Shown: positions 1 to 11,630 of the stretch, in pieces
Layout: each line of letters starts with the position of its first letter
Numbering within the stretch: position 1 is the stretch's first letter
Assembly (NCBI GenBank): GCA_014281115.1
Contig: JACONQ010000020.1
Location: 992,001 to 1,056,000, forward strand
DNA from: Laburnicola sp. R22_1
Lineage: Eukaryota; Ascomycota; Dothideomycetes; Pleosporales; Didymosphaeriaceae
Reading direction: 5' to 3'
DNA: 64,000 nucleotides
Translations under genes and position numbers: made by a program
The notes under the pieces: generated by a model
Seen by the model: only the letters and a program-made list of their open reading frames with translations
Told to the model about the DNA's origin: nothing
Databases searched by the model: none

Positions 1-388
1 CCGAGCTAGTTTCTTTTCTCAATACGTTATTAAAGTCAGAACAACGACCTGCAACAATCATTCCAGGTCCTGTGTTTGCCACGGATCAAGCCGATAACCT
101 TCCTCTTCCCGAGGACTATTCAATAAATGGACAAATTTGGAGCCAATGGTATTTTCCGGAAGGGTGGTTTAGAAAGGGTCATGACGAGGAGGACCGAAAT
201 ATGGAGCTTGCGAGTACTGTCAAGTCTCGGACAGAAAGAGTGTTACGTTTAGGCTACGAACTGGCTTCGGTGAGTAGGTTTGATACTCCGTCCTCCGTTT
301 CTGACCCATTCTTCAGTTCCATCGCTGGATGTCCTATGACGAGCAGACTCACACCTTTTCTGTAATCAATGTTTCCGACTCCTCTTGA
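1..388 (+). CDS. 3' end of an Est1/Smg7-like protein (partial)
   Basis: The gene enters from the left edge. The frame is open from base 3 to 269, then a GTGAGT donor at 270 and a CAG acceptor at 314-316 define a 47-nt intron. The second piece (317-388) continues in phase and ends in TGA. Residues around LPEDYSINGQIWSQWY, followed by an acidic DDEE-like patch and a closing LGYELAS-HRWMSYDEQT, resemble the end of the Est1/Smg7 DNA/RNA-binding region found in fungal nonsense-mediated decay and telomerase-associated proteins. That match is from memory of the family pattern. Splicing keeps a plausible C-terminus, whereas reading through the intron gives an unrelated tail. The upstream part is outside the window, so length and full domain content are unknown. 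Confidence 0.55.
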
Positions 389-1684
389 TCTCGATGCTCG
401 CTTTCTGCGACTTTGGCCATTCGCGACATTTCATATGCTGCTGCTGTCCTCTGATCAGTGAAGTCGCTTCTACCTTACTGCGAGTGCCAACTCGCTACAG
501 AGTTGAAGATATACGTAGTATGTCACTTTGATTCGTTAAATTGACGAACCGTACGAGGGAGTGGAACTGTGTGTTGACATGATAGACGCTTTGGCCCAAT
601 GCCTTGACAAAGCCAGTCGACGAGTTACAGCATAGAAGTAAACGCCCACTGGAGCATGATGGGGCATATCGGGATTGAAGCATACAGCAAGCTGTACATG
701 AAGTGCAAGCAAGGCGACTTAAGATGAACAACATGTCGCAGCAAACAGCCATCAACAGATGGTAAGGCCAAAAAATAATCGAAATAAGATATATTTAACG
801 AGAGGCTGTTGTGATACGGACATGCGTAGCATTACATTGCTGAATGGCATGTCTCTTTTCAATGTAAAGGATCCAGCGGAAGGATTCGTGAGCGCACATA
901 CACAGTGCTGTCTACTTACATTAGTGTAATTACATGGGCACTTCAACTTGTAGAATATAAACGAATTCACGTGTGTATGTGTTCACTTTTATACTTTTAG
1001 AGTGGGCTTTAAATGATTTAAATTTGGCTTGAATAAATGCTCGATTGCTTCTAATAAACACCAGAACATAGATGACTTTCGTCCAAGACAGCAAGTCACA
1101 GTTGGAGTCGCGGGGTGAAGCGTGGGGGCACCTCTACCACGAGCGACACTAACTAACTGGATGTGGTCTAGCCTCGTCGGGCTTTCGTGGCGCCCGATCG
1201 TCCGTGGACGAAGCGGCAGCACGTCATTGATTCCAAAGCACTCCCATAACACGGAACGTCAGCGCATCGCGGACCAGATGTCGCGGACGACAGTTTTCCC
1301 TTGGTACACTTTACAAGCCACAGTCCTTGACCTTCACGTCTGAGCGCGTGCGTCTTCTGGACAGATCAACGGCGGTAGGTAGGTTAGCCGCGCTGTCAAA
1401 GCTCCGAACCGAATCTCGATATCTTTCCCGAGCGTCGTGACTGATCTAATTGTTGAGCGCAGGCAACGGAAAACGGACGCGAACCTGATGACCATTCGGT
1501 ACGCATTTTGGCTTCGCATTGTCTTCGGATTCGAAGCAGTCGCGTACTAACCGTCCCCCAGCTGAACGACTGGCAATGATCCCGCGACCGTAAAAACCAT
1601 AGCCAACCGCCACATACCACACGCAAGATCCGCATCTGCTGTACTTCCTCCCGTAGCGTGCGATCGCGCCGCTTTAAGCACACT
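389..1684. other. Intergenic region, no gene seen
   Basis: Only short ORFs without recognisable features occur on either strand. The last ~150 bases before 1685 should contain the promoter and 5' leader of the MFS gene. I see no repeat or RNA gene. Confidence 0.6.
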
Positions 1685-3580
1685 ATGTCGTCTTCCACCG
1701 ACGCAGCGATTCTCGAAGACGCAGATGTAGAACGTGAATTTCGAGGACGCCTACGCGCACATAAAGCAGCCTCAAAACTTCTCCACGACCGCCCGAACAC
1801 GGTTGATGAGCCTTCCCGCACCTCGGAGGCAAGCGATAACGCACCATTGCTGGGCGGCGATAGAAACAGTTCCGATTCGGCGGGAAGCGTACACAGCAGC
1901 GATGGCAGCGAACCAGAGTGGTTTGGGTATGCCGAGTTTCGAGGGCTTCCCTGGTGGAAGAGACCGTCGGTATGCGCTATGCTCTCACCTGAAAGAGGAG
2001 CACGCCTGACGCATGACAGATATACTGGCTCCTGCCCCCTTTCCTTCTGTTCACTATATCGTTTGGCGCCGTTATAGTGCCGAAACTCAATCTCATAATG
2101 GACCTCGTATGCGACGAATACTACGCATCCTCCTCCGACCCGATAAGTGGGCCGATGGACCCCGGAGCCAATCGATGTCAGACGAGTGCGGTTTCTTCAC
2201 GCTCTTCTTTGTTTTTGCTTTACGGCAATTTGTGCTCCGGTATATTGGCAGCAATCACCAGTCCCAAGCTCGGGGCCCTTTCAGACCGCTACGGACGGAA
2301 GAAACTACTTGTCTTCGCTACTAGCGGAGCGTTAATCGGAGAGATTATTACTATTCTTGCCGCCAAGTACCCCGAGACGGTACACATAAACTGGATGCTC
2401 GTCGGATACGCCTTGGATGGATTAACCGGCTCCTTCATTGTCGGTATGGCCATCGCGCACTCGTATGCCACAGATTGCACCTCGCCACAGAAAAGGAATG
2501 TTGCATTCGGTTACTTCGCCGCCTGTCTTTTCACCGGAATTGCAATTGGTCCCTATTTCGCTGGGTACGTGATAAGTCGGCGAGAAAAGTACGTGGGCAA
2601 AACAGAGGCCGTGCTTTTGGTCTTCTACCTGGCTCTTGGGGCCATCGTTTTCTTCATTCTTTTCGTTTCCTTCGTCGTTCCTGAATCGCTGTCCAAAAGT
2701 CGGCAAGAAGCGGCGCGTCAGAAATACCGTGAGGAAATGGAAAGAAATGGGCCTTCTGACTGGATCAATCAATTGCGCTCTATCAATTTACTGGAACCAT
2801 TGAAAATCCTATGGCCTACTGGCCCCGGTGCTAGTCCAGCTCTTCGCCGCAATCTGATCCTTCTCGCTGCTACGGATACGATTATGTTTGGCGTGGCAAT
2901 GGGTGCCACGGGCGTCGTCATTATATATACACGGCTCGAATTTGACTGGAAAGAGTACGAATCAGGAAAGTTCGTGAGCATCGTTAACATTGCCCGCGTA
3001 TTTGCCCTACTTGTTGCGCTTCCAGTTCTTACGCGGCTGGTGCGAGGGAAAAATGGAACGAAAGGGCAAAAGAACTCGGGCTCTGATGTCTTTGATCTTT
3101 CAGTCATCCGACTGGCTGTATTCTTTGATACGCTCGGGTTCCTCGGCTACACTTTGGCTAGAGATGGCAGACTCTTCACTTTGTCTGGTGTTGTAGCCGC
3201 CGTGGGCGGTATCGGATCGCCCACTCTCGGATCCGCGTTGACCAAACATGTGCCGCCTGACCGGGTAGGACAACTGCTTGGAGCTACTGGCTTGCTGCAC
3301 GCTTTCGCGAGAGTCCTAGGACCTACTATATTCAACGGTATCTACAGTGCCACGGTGGGCGGTTACAGACAGACAGTTTTCGTATGTTTGGCAGTCACCT
3401 TCTCCGCAGCACTGGTGTTGAGTTGGTTCATCCGGCCGCATGGTGAGTAGATGTATCCGCGTGATGATCAGGTACTGTTGCTGATATTATATTCCAGTCT
3501 ACCTAGAAGATCTCGAGCCGGATGGCGCGCCGTCAAAACGAGGCAGTAGCACAAACGTTTCGAATGAGGCCAACATGTAG
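1685..3580 (+). CDS. Major facilitator superfamily transporter
   Basis: Three exons (1685-1969, 2020-3442, 3498-3580) give about 596 residues. The first intron (50 nt, GTATGC...CAG, CTGAC branch) joins the soluble N-terminus ending PWWKRPS to the first membrane helix starting IYWLLPPFLLF. The second intron (55 nt, GTGAGT...CAG) adds a 28-codon tail. The N-terminal ~95 residues are acidic and Ser-rich. The MFS motif A appears as GALSDRYGRKKLL after helix 2. The rest shows about twelve hydrophobic segments with a longer central loop, as in drug:proton antiporter or ZIFL-like MFS carriers. It should be a polytopic membrane protein exporting a small solute; the substrate cannot be told. No related biosynthetic gene is adjacent, so a role in a metabolite cluster is not supported. 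Confidence 0.88.
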
Positions 3581-4187
3581 CATGCGTTTGGTCATCTTTT
3601 CCACGCCTGAGATTGTTTGCATCATAGCATCACCTACAAGATTAGGTGTGCCATGAGCATATGTGGTTGATATGTCTGAATATCTATTTGATTCAATATC
3701 ACTACATCGAGGGGTTAGAGGGTACGTTTAGCAGGCGGATGGGTGATATATATATATATATGTAAGAGCGTAGAGTGCTAGCGTTTCTGAAGCGTTTTTT
3801 TTTTCATGTACTATGAGGAGCCTACGATATCCATTTGATAATACTTTGAAATCGAGAGGGTTCCAATCGTATTGAAACTGCCTCTGTAGAGTCGCGTTGT
3901 ATCTCGGCGTTGCGGGAGGATTAGGCCCGAGCTTCAGCCGGCCTTGACGACCTACGTTGCATCTTCCACGCCGTCGCGTCGCAACTGGATTATTGCACGA
4001 CGCCGCATGTCGCTTGCCGTTCTTTTCGTTTTCTTTTACCTCACTTGTCCTTGCGATAACTTTCTCATGCTCGACTAAGCCTTGCATCATCTTCCACGCC
4101 CTCGATTACACTCCAATGTTCACGCGCATAGTTCCGCGCAGGTAACCCAAGCTTCACACGGCCAACCCACGGGCCGCTACATAGGCA
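3581..4187. other. Intergenic region with a TA microsatellite
   Basis: This holds the 3' flank of the MFS gene and the promoter of ALG5. A short (TA)n run lies at about 3746-3761. No coding region is supported. Confidence 0.55.
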
Positions 4188-5542
4188 ATGTCGATGCTAG
4201 GAACGCCGTGGGGCTTCCCGCAGGGCATGCCTACGGAGCGCGTCGAGTTGCCGCCGCCGTGGGTGCTGTTCACGGCGCTGGGCTTCGTCTGCGGGGCATT
4301 CTTGTCCTGGGTATGTATGGGACCGCATAGCGTAGCTTCCCAGAAGCGCAGCGTGTGCTAATGGAAATGCGTAGTGTTACATGGCTCTTGTTCTTTTTGC
4401 GCCTGTGCCGCGGGAACCTCGCCGGTCGGAGAAACAGTACGTGACGATTCTGCCGAATGGGGAGCGGAGCGAGAGCAGGGAGCTTCCGTGCTGGATGGAC
4501 AAGTGGAAGGCGGAGAGGGAGGTTGCGAAGAGGCGGGCGGCCGCGGGGCAGGGTGTTGCGCCGTCGCAGGTTCCCGTTGAGGAGGCGGAGGTGTGCATGT
4601 CGGTCGTGGTTCCTGCGTTCAACGAGGAGGACCGGCTGACGGGCATGCTGGAAGAAGCGGTCGACTATCTGCAGAAAGAATTCGGGGGCGCGCATGATGC
4701 GGCCAAGGGGGTGGGGGCAGGGGATGGCGAAAAGGAACTCAAGGGCTGGGAGATAGTGGTTGTCAGCGATGGGTCGACAGACGGGACAGTCGACAAGGCG
4801 CTGCAGTTTGCGCGCGAACACCAACTCTCTCAGCACAAGGTGCCCAAGTCGGGACCTTGGAAGTCGGGCCTCACACATTCGGAGCGCATACCGCATGGTA
4901 GCATACGCGTCGTTACGCTGGAAGCGAACAGAGGGAAGGGCGGGGCCGTCACGCACGGCATGCGGCATGTTCGGGGCCAATACGTCGTTTTTGCCGACGC
5001 GGACGGGGCGTCACGATTCAGCGATTTGGGCAAGCTGGTCGAAGGGTGTCGAGCGATTCAGGACAAGCAGGGAAGAGGCGTCGCGATTGGCAGCCGCGCG
5101 CATCTTGTTGGCAGCGAGGCCGTGGTCAAGGTACGTTTACGTGCTCTGCACATGCACATATTCTCTCCAGATAACCCTAACTAACCCCCACGCACAGCGC
5201 TCCAAACTCCGCAACTTCCTCATGCACTCGTTCCACCTGCTCCTCCGGCTCATGACGCCACCCGCCACCGCCGCCATCAAAGACACACAGTGCGGCTTCA
5301 AGCTCTTCAGCCGGCCCGCACTGCCCTACATCGTGCCCTACATGCACTCGGAGGGCTGGATCTTCGACGTCGAGATGCTCATGCTGGCCGAGAGCGGCGG
5401 CATACCCATGGCGGAGGTGCCCGTGGGCTGGAAGGAGGTTCTGGGGAGTAAGTTGAATGTTGTGTGGGATTCGTTGGGGATGGCGTGGGGGTTGGCGGTT
5501 TTGAGGGCGGCGTGGATGCTGGGCGTATATAGGAAGGAGTAG
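4188..5542 (+). CDS. ALG5: Dolichyl-phosphate beta-glucosyltransferase
   Basis: Exons 4188-4310, 4375-5130 and 5198-5542 give 407 residues; both introns are short (64 and 67 nt) and fall between codons. Alg5 transfers glucose from UDP-glucose to dolichyl phosphate on the cytosolic face of the ER, making the donor used for N-glycan and GPI precursor assembly. The first exon plus the start of the second forms one N-terminal hydrophobic anchor (WVLFTALGFVCGAFLSW onward), which reading from the ATG at 4381 would lose. The GT2 domain follows: SVVVPAFNEE near residue 115, SDGSTDGT, then the acidic FADADG motif near 245, and DTQCGFKLF in the last exon. The C-terminal WKEVLGSKLNV...SLGMAWGLAVLR is typical of the family. 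A second in-frame ATG lies two codons downstream of the chosen start. Confidence 0.93.
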
Positions 5543-6405
5543 GGAGGGGTGGGAGTGGGGGGCGCACGCGGACTAGTTGAAGTATGTTGTATATTCTATA
5601 TGTTCACATGTAGACAGGTACTGGTGGGGCGGTGCGGTTTCGATGATGTGCACAGTAGAAAGGTAGCGAGCATAGAATAGCATGGCAGAGTAAGTGGCGT
5701 ATTCGTTGGCGATGGATAAAGATACATGTTGGAGAGGTTGTACGTGGTGAGGCAAGGTGAAGTGAGATGGATAGGTGGATAGCGGTGGATAAAGTGTGGA
5801 ATTGGTGGTAGATCTGATAACATGAATTCATATTAATAGTGCTGAATTCGTCTAGGATCAATGTGACAAGCGAAGCGCAACCGCGTGGTTCGCAGTATAT
5901 GCCATTTTCATTTCAAGTGAAGACTACTCCAAGCAAGACAAAGGCAAGCAAGGTCCTGGTATCATCGGCGTGGGGTGCATGATTCCCAACCATCATAGAT
6001 TATACCGTCACAGGTCAGCCAGTCCAAGTGCCTCAGAATGAACATCATACTCACACATAAACACAAACAAACACACAACTCCCAGACCACATCAACCCAC
6101 ATCATTAATGCAACAAAAACGAACAACCACGTGAGTGAGTACTATTTTCTACCAAACCCCCCAAGCAGCCCAGCGGTCAAACAGCCAGCCACCAGCACCG
6201 TGACCCAAGCCTCGAACTAGCCTACAGCGACGCAGCACTCCCCTATTACATACGTACTACTAAGACAGCCCCAATGCAAAATGTACAAAAGAAAGAACAA
6301 CAACAGGGGGTCGTGGGGGAGGGGTATGCTATGCACAGGACTGGGATGGGGGGTGGGCATGGGTACCTCGTTGTTTGTTTGTTTGATGGATGGATAAAAG
6401 GCCTC
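5543..6405. other. Convergent intergenic region, no gene seen
   Basis: This lies between the 3' ends of ALG5 (+) and the RMD1-like gene (-), so it should contain both polyadenylation regions. There is low-complexity CA-rich sequence around 6050-6120. No ORF here resembles a protein. Confidence 0.55.
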
Positions 6406-8021
6406 CTACTCGCCGGCAGCATTCAAGTCGACGAAGATATTGATAGCGGCGACGACGACTTCGGCGAAAATGAGGATGATGACGATCCACTCGAGGAGTT
6501 CGCCCTGTGTGCTGTTAGTGGGTGGAGATGTTATTAGCCGAGGTGAGTACGTACGTGCGTGACGGTCAGCTGGTCCTTTAGCACCGACAGCAGATCGCCA
6601 ATCACGTTCAGCCTCTCGGTCAACAGTCCTACTCGCTGGTCCATTTCCAGATAGCTCCTCACGGCCTGGTACACGGGGTCTAGCTGCGGTTCTGCCCACA
6701 TCAGCTCCGGCGCGTCTAACACGCTCCCTTGTAAATGTATGCTGATTCTGAGAATAAAAAGCTGTCCGATTTGCATGTTGATCTGCTTCTTGTTGAGGTT
6801 GATTTTGCCCGAGCTGGCAATCTGCGCGGGTATGTCTTTCGTATCGTCTATGGTATTGTCGACGAGGTCCTCGAACAAGGACGTTTTGACCGACTGCGAG
6901 AGGCCGTGGCTGATGGCCAGCTTGATCATGTAGTTCTTCTTGTCTCGGAGTGAAATAAAGTCGTTGTAGATGCGGGCCTGGTACTCGCGCGTGTAGTAGA
7001 AGTTGAACTCTTCCGTCTCGATTTCGTCCTTGGCGAGCTTATCGACCTCGAACTTGGCGAGCTCTTTGAGGAAGCGCTTTTCTTCTTGGGTGTTCATGCC
7101 CCATATCACCACGGTACCGTATTCGAAGAGGAAAACCTCGGGGGTGTGCACCAGTATGTCCAGGTCTTCGGTGTCCATGGACGGATCCGACTCGGCGTGC
7201 ACGGGCAAGGGCCGCCACGAGTGGTCTGAGCCTTCACCGTTGCCTATTGACGGGGCGTCGTGGCCGTCGTGCAGGTCGATCAGGTCTTCTCTTCGGCGCT
7301 CGCTCTGCGCATCCACCTCAATGGCGCTGTCCGAGTATCTGCGCTGCCGCTCGAACGGAGGCTGCTCTTGCACGGCGGTGCTCATGACCCTGTCAGGGCC
7401 CTTGGAGCCGTAGTTGTACGGCGAGTAGATGCACTCGTCGAAGCGCTTCGGCTGGGCGCCTCGGAGTCTCGCTTTGCCTTTCAGGAAGCGCATCAGCTCG
7501 TCCATCTTGTACGAAGCGGCGGTGCAGTAGGCCGTGACCCGGGGCAGGCGCTCGCGGTCCGCCTTGCCCAGGCGTGCCGCATCCCTCCGCGCGGTGGGGT
7601 CCTTTATGCGTGTGTACTGCGAGTAAACGTCACGGCCGCTCTCTTCGTCTTGGTCGTCGTCGTCGCCATGCTCGGGGTCGGGCAGCAGCTTGAGCTTCTG
7701 CGCCGTGCGCGTCGTTCTCTGCGGGCCGATCTTGGGCGCGGGGTGGTGGTGCGGCAGCATGGGCGCCCCCGAGCTGTTCCTCCGCCGCAGCTTGTTGTTC
7801 AGCGAGGAAACCATGGGCCGCCCGCCATGGCTCGTCGGCACGTTGGTCAGCGACGAGGGCTGCACGGGCGGCTGCTTGGGGCTGCTGGAAATGACAGTCG
7901 GATTGAACGTGACGGTCCGTTGCGGCTTGGGGGGCGCGGGGCGTGGTCCAGTCGCGCCGTGGTGGTGGTGGTGGGCCATGGAAGAGACCAGCGGCGTCGT
8001 CTCGGTCGCGCTCGAGGCCAT
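6406..8021 (-). CDS. RMD1/DUF155 family protein
   Basis: On the minus strand exon 1 is 8021-6555 and exon 2 is 6504-6406, with a 50-nt intron (GTACGT...CAG) between codons; 521 residues. Without splicing the protein would lose its last membrane segment. The N-terminal ~230 residues are low complexity, with a His run near residue 17, basic stretches and an acidic patch. The DUF155 region occupies roughly residues 280-480 (VFLFEYGTVVIWGM, then LFEDLVDNTI and ending WIVIILIFAEVVVAAIN). The family includes yeast Rmd1/Rmd8, fission yeast Sif proteins and mitochondrial RMND1. The single C-terminal transmembrane helix is typical. Yeast RMD genes were named for a sporulation (required for meiotic division) phenotype; the biochemical role is not settled. 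Whether this copy is mitochondrial or at another membrane cannot be told. Confidence 0.88.
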
Positions 8022-9338
8022 GCTTCCTGTTCACGCTGCTGGGCTTAGCCGGGGCCGGCTGCAAGCATGCCGTGTGCGTGGGCGGGCGGCGGGCGGCGGG
8101 CTGCCTCTGGGGTCGGCGGACGCGTGAGGGTGAATTGGGTGAATTGGGTGCCGGAGCGGGAGCTGCCAAAGATGACGTTGCAAGCTTCAAGCTCAAAGAC
8201 TTGCTGGGGGCCGTGCTTCCGTGCGAGACGGCACCAGCAGACTGGTTCGACGGCAGCCCCACGCTTGCGATTCACTACCTTGCATACCTGCCACACTCCT
8301 GCTTCTCCTGTCTACAAGCTGAACAGCCACTCCGAAGCCAGATCCCCACTCCCGTCCATATCCCCTGCCCCTTCCTCCTCCCTGTCCCCAACAACCTCGC
8401 CAGCGACTTCTTCTTGCGCAGGTCAGCTTGCTCACACGGAGATGACATACGCCTTGCAAAATCCTGGAGGTCGACTTGACTATACTTTTTGAAAGCATCA
8501 TCGAGGCGTCTGTACCGTCAGCAACATATTGCAGACATGGCCAAAGTAGCACGCACGGCTCCCAGATGCTATCTTTGAGGTTGTCTTTGAAAAAAAAGGC
8601 GCAACGCAGCTCGTATATCCTTCTTTCCATCTCTTCCAGCTCTCCGTCAATCTTTTGGATTTCCAAGTGTATACTCGGCGCTGTTAGAGTCATGTACATC
8701 GGAACCTGGAATTGGGCTTACAAGCTACATTGGCGCGACGTAGAGCGCAATTCGTCTTCCACGGTGCGTGGAATCGGGAGCATCGCATCAGCCATTGCAG
8801 TCCTGCGAAAATGAAAAACAATTCAAAGGAGAATGACAGAGCTTTTTCAAGTCTGCTATACTACAGCAAGTATTCTCGGCGCCTCTCTTGCCTTTTATAT
8901 TGTATAAAGATGTGCTGTGCCGCTTCCGCGCGAGAGGCTGCCTATTTCGCGAATAGGCCCACAGGCCTGCATCAACGGTTCTGCAGTGTCTCGTGCCTGC
9001 GCCCTTTCTTCGTATAATCCTACCCGATGCTTCGCCCTTGCAGAAGAGCCGCACAGAGGGCGGATCCTTCGTGTGACTGGCTGGATCGGAGAGCGATCTG
9101 AGTATGAGTGGAAAGTACTAATACAGACGAACGAGCAAATAGTCTCTCTGCCTCCCGGGTGAGTCATGAGATTCCAAGATAAGCTTCAATCAACTTTCCT
9201 TTATCGCACTCCGGAAATGATTATAACCAAGGTAATGCAAACACCTATTCAACACATCATTCCCACCCTCCGCCCAGAATGCCAACAAACTTGCCACACA
9301 AATAACCCACTGCAATCCCACAAATCCCCCTCCTACAC
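8022..9338. other. Intergenic region upstream of the RMD1-like gene
   Basis: About 1.3 kb between the RMD1-like start and the 3' end of the DUF3500 gene, both on the minus strand. It contains ORFs of up to ~170 codons, but these are compositionally odd and overlap each other, so I do not call them. A small palindrome (CCTATT-TCGCG-AATAGG) sits at 8941-8957. Confidence 0.5.
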
Positions 9339-10689
9339 TCACAACCTATGCGCCTCCCCCCTGAGCGCCTGCCCATAATCCCCCGCATTCGGCGTCCTAA
9401 CAATCGTATGCGTATGAAACTTCTTCGGCTCCGCATTACTCAAAAACACACCCGAATGATGATCAAATTCCAACACCACCACAAGACTCTGGATCCGAAA
9501 ATAAAACGCGTCGTCGTCCCCATACCCACCGATCCAGCTAAAATACGTCTCAGCAAAGTGCGACTTTATCTGCTCGAGACGCAGTTTGCGCGACGTGGTC
9601 GGCAGGTAGAGCAGCATTTCGTCGGCGATTTGGAGGATGAGAGCGTGCTGGGCGGAAGTGAGGGTGGAGGCTACAACGCCTTCGTACGGGACGATGCGGT
9701 TGTCGCGGAAGGCGCCGCAGAGGTGGCGCTGGTCGTCTTTGTTCCATCGATCTGTGAGGAGGTCGCCTGTTTGCTGCATGCCGTCGTCTCTTAGGTTCTC
9801 GTACATCTGTGCTTTCTTTTGCTGTTCCGGCGTCAGGCTTTGCATTAGCTGTAGGCCTAGGTTGCCCTCTTTGTGGAGGATCTCGGTGCCTTTCCAGGGG
9901 CCGGCGTCGATGATGTTGGGTTCCGCGCCGGTGAAGGTCGGGCTGATGATTACTTGGGGGCCGCGGAAGAAGCAGGCGATGTCGAGGTGGTGGCCGTAGA
10001 GGAGCCAGCCCCAGGGCTTGGATGTTGATGTGGAGGGGTCGCCGAAGAGGAGGAAGTTGTAGGAGTATTTGTTCATGATTTTGGGGAGGTGGACGCATTC
10101 GCCGAGGAAGTGGTTGATGCGCATGGCGGCGAGAGCTTTTTGGTAGCCCTCGGGGGAGAGAGAGGCTTCTATGACGCTGAGGATGGCTTCTGCTGTTGAT
10201 TCGGGGACTGTGCTGATGTGAGCTTTTGTATGAGAGAGGGAACGGGAGTGGGATGCGCATACTTTCTTCAAGTCTCAGACCGAAAGGCCTGAGCAGGATC
10301 TCTGGGTTTGACCAAGCTCTCCATTCTCTCGCGTTGATCGGGTACTTGACTTTGCTGCGCTGTTGTTCGTCCAACTTTTCCAGTAGCTCTTCCGCTTTTG
10401 CTACCACGTTCTTGATATCCACGCCCTCATCTCTTGCCTCGAACAAGCCGTCCTTTACAATCCCATCGCTCGTCACACCCTTGAAGGGCTCCGCATACAG
10501 CTTCGCCCAAGCCTGCGTAAGTTCAAACAACCATGGTGGAGCATGGTTGTCTTGGAAGAACTTTGCGTATTCATAGGCATCTTGCGATGCGGCGGGCGTA
10601 AAGCGCGGCGTGTTAAGGTCAGGAAGATGCGCGCGGAAGGCCGCCGAAGCGGATTCGAAAGAGGATTTTCTTTCCAACGAGGAGGACAT
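9339..10689 (-). CDS. DUF3500 family protein
   Basis: Exon 1 is 10689-10263 and exon 2 is 10207-9339, joined across a 55-nt intron (GTATGC...CAG, phase 1), giving 431 residues. The start is the first ATG in frame (MSSSLERKSSFES). The protein matches the general pattern of DUF3500: an N-terminal Trp-rich helical part, then NHFLGECVHLPKIM, WGWLLYGHHLDIACF and a His-containing C-terminus with FDHHSGVFL and FHTHTIVRTP. The WGW...GHH segment and C-terminal HH/HTH residues are striking and could bind metal, but that is inference. Members occur in bacteria and fungi with no settled function. No signal peptide is obvious. Confidence 0.8.
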
Positions 10690-11409
10690 TTCAAATAATG
10701 GTATAGAAGAGAGCAATTAAAGATTGGATGGGGAGAGAGGTATATATGGATGAGGCATAAACCCCAGTTCGCATCGGCAGATAGCTCCGATCTCCACCAA
10801 CATGCTCCAAATCGTGTACCTAGGGTAGCTTTCCTCTCCACCGGGACGGACCTAATGCCGCACTGGAGCTGGTCAATTACTTCTAGATAATCTATATCGT
10901 GCCGTCTGCGCACAATGGACGTTGCTTGCTCGACGGCGGGACCAAACTGCCCCGCATCATCAGCCTCACGCTTTCGTCCTCCCGAGTCGCGCCCCACCAC
11001 AGCACACCCCACTTCTGAACTCCATGCGCCGGCCTCGCTCGGGGCTTTTTCCAATACCGAGGCTCATCCGCCATTTCGTACAAGATGCGAGCTTGCCATT
11101 CTTGCCGGCGGCAGCAACCGAAGCCCAGAGTCCGGGTGGTATATAGTTTAGTACTAGCAATGAGAGCGTCAGAGATATACCTGTAAAAGTTTAAGTTGAC
11201 TATAAACGGATATGAATGAATAAATAAATTCCCATACCTAGGTATCCGCGTTCAAGTTTTCCACGATGTATCACCACTTTCATTCCGTACTACCGTCTGC
11301 GCAGTCGTGATGCCATCTACGCGCAAAGGCCCATCCGCCCTCGTTTAAAATATTATAATAAAGAATTAAAGGTAATTAGTAAAGCTTATAGTATTATTAT
11401 CTCTTTTTG
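10690..11409. other. Intergenic region, no gene seen
   Basis: Holds the DUF3500 promoter and then increasingly AT-rich sequence toward X-repeat copy 1. No coding feature is supported. Confidence 0.5.
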
Positions 11410-11503
11410 TTTACCAAGCAGGGGGCTCTGCTTTTTTTATCATGTTATTTGAGATGAAAGCCTCTGTCGTCCTACCCCTAGGTAGATTAAATTAACACCA
11501 CAT
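11410..11503 (+). repeat. X repeat, copy 1 (forward, solo)
   Basis: Shares the landmarks of the other X copies in the window: GGGGGCTCTGC, a T-run, a diverged AAGCCTTTGTCGT-like stretch, CCTACCCCTAGGTAG and a CACCACA end followed by TA. It stands alone in an AT-rich stretch downstream of the tannase gene. It is one member of an interspersed family also present near 19.1, 24.0 and 44.1-45.1 kb. Confidence 0.75.
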
Positions 11504-11630
11504 AGTATTATTATATATAACTATTACTAGGAGAACAGAGGTTAGCTATAAGAGTAGCACTATTAAATGAACCATAGCCTTTGGAAAATGTTTTGATATA
11601 CTACTTGACTTCGACCCAGACAAACAGAGC

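Noticed and set aside
8193..8699. 168-codon minus-strand ORF between the RMD1-like and DUF3500 genes
   Set aside because: The first ~80 residues look protein-like, but the rest is Gly/Arg low complexity, it starts from a weak context and competes with plus-strand ORFs of similar size; more likely leader or intergenic.
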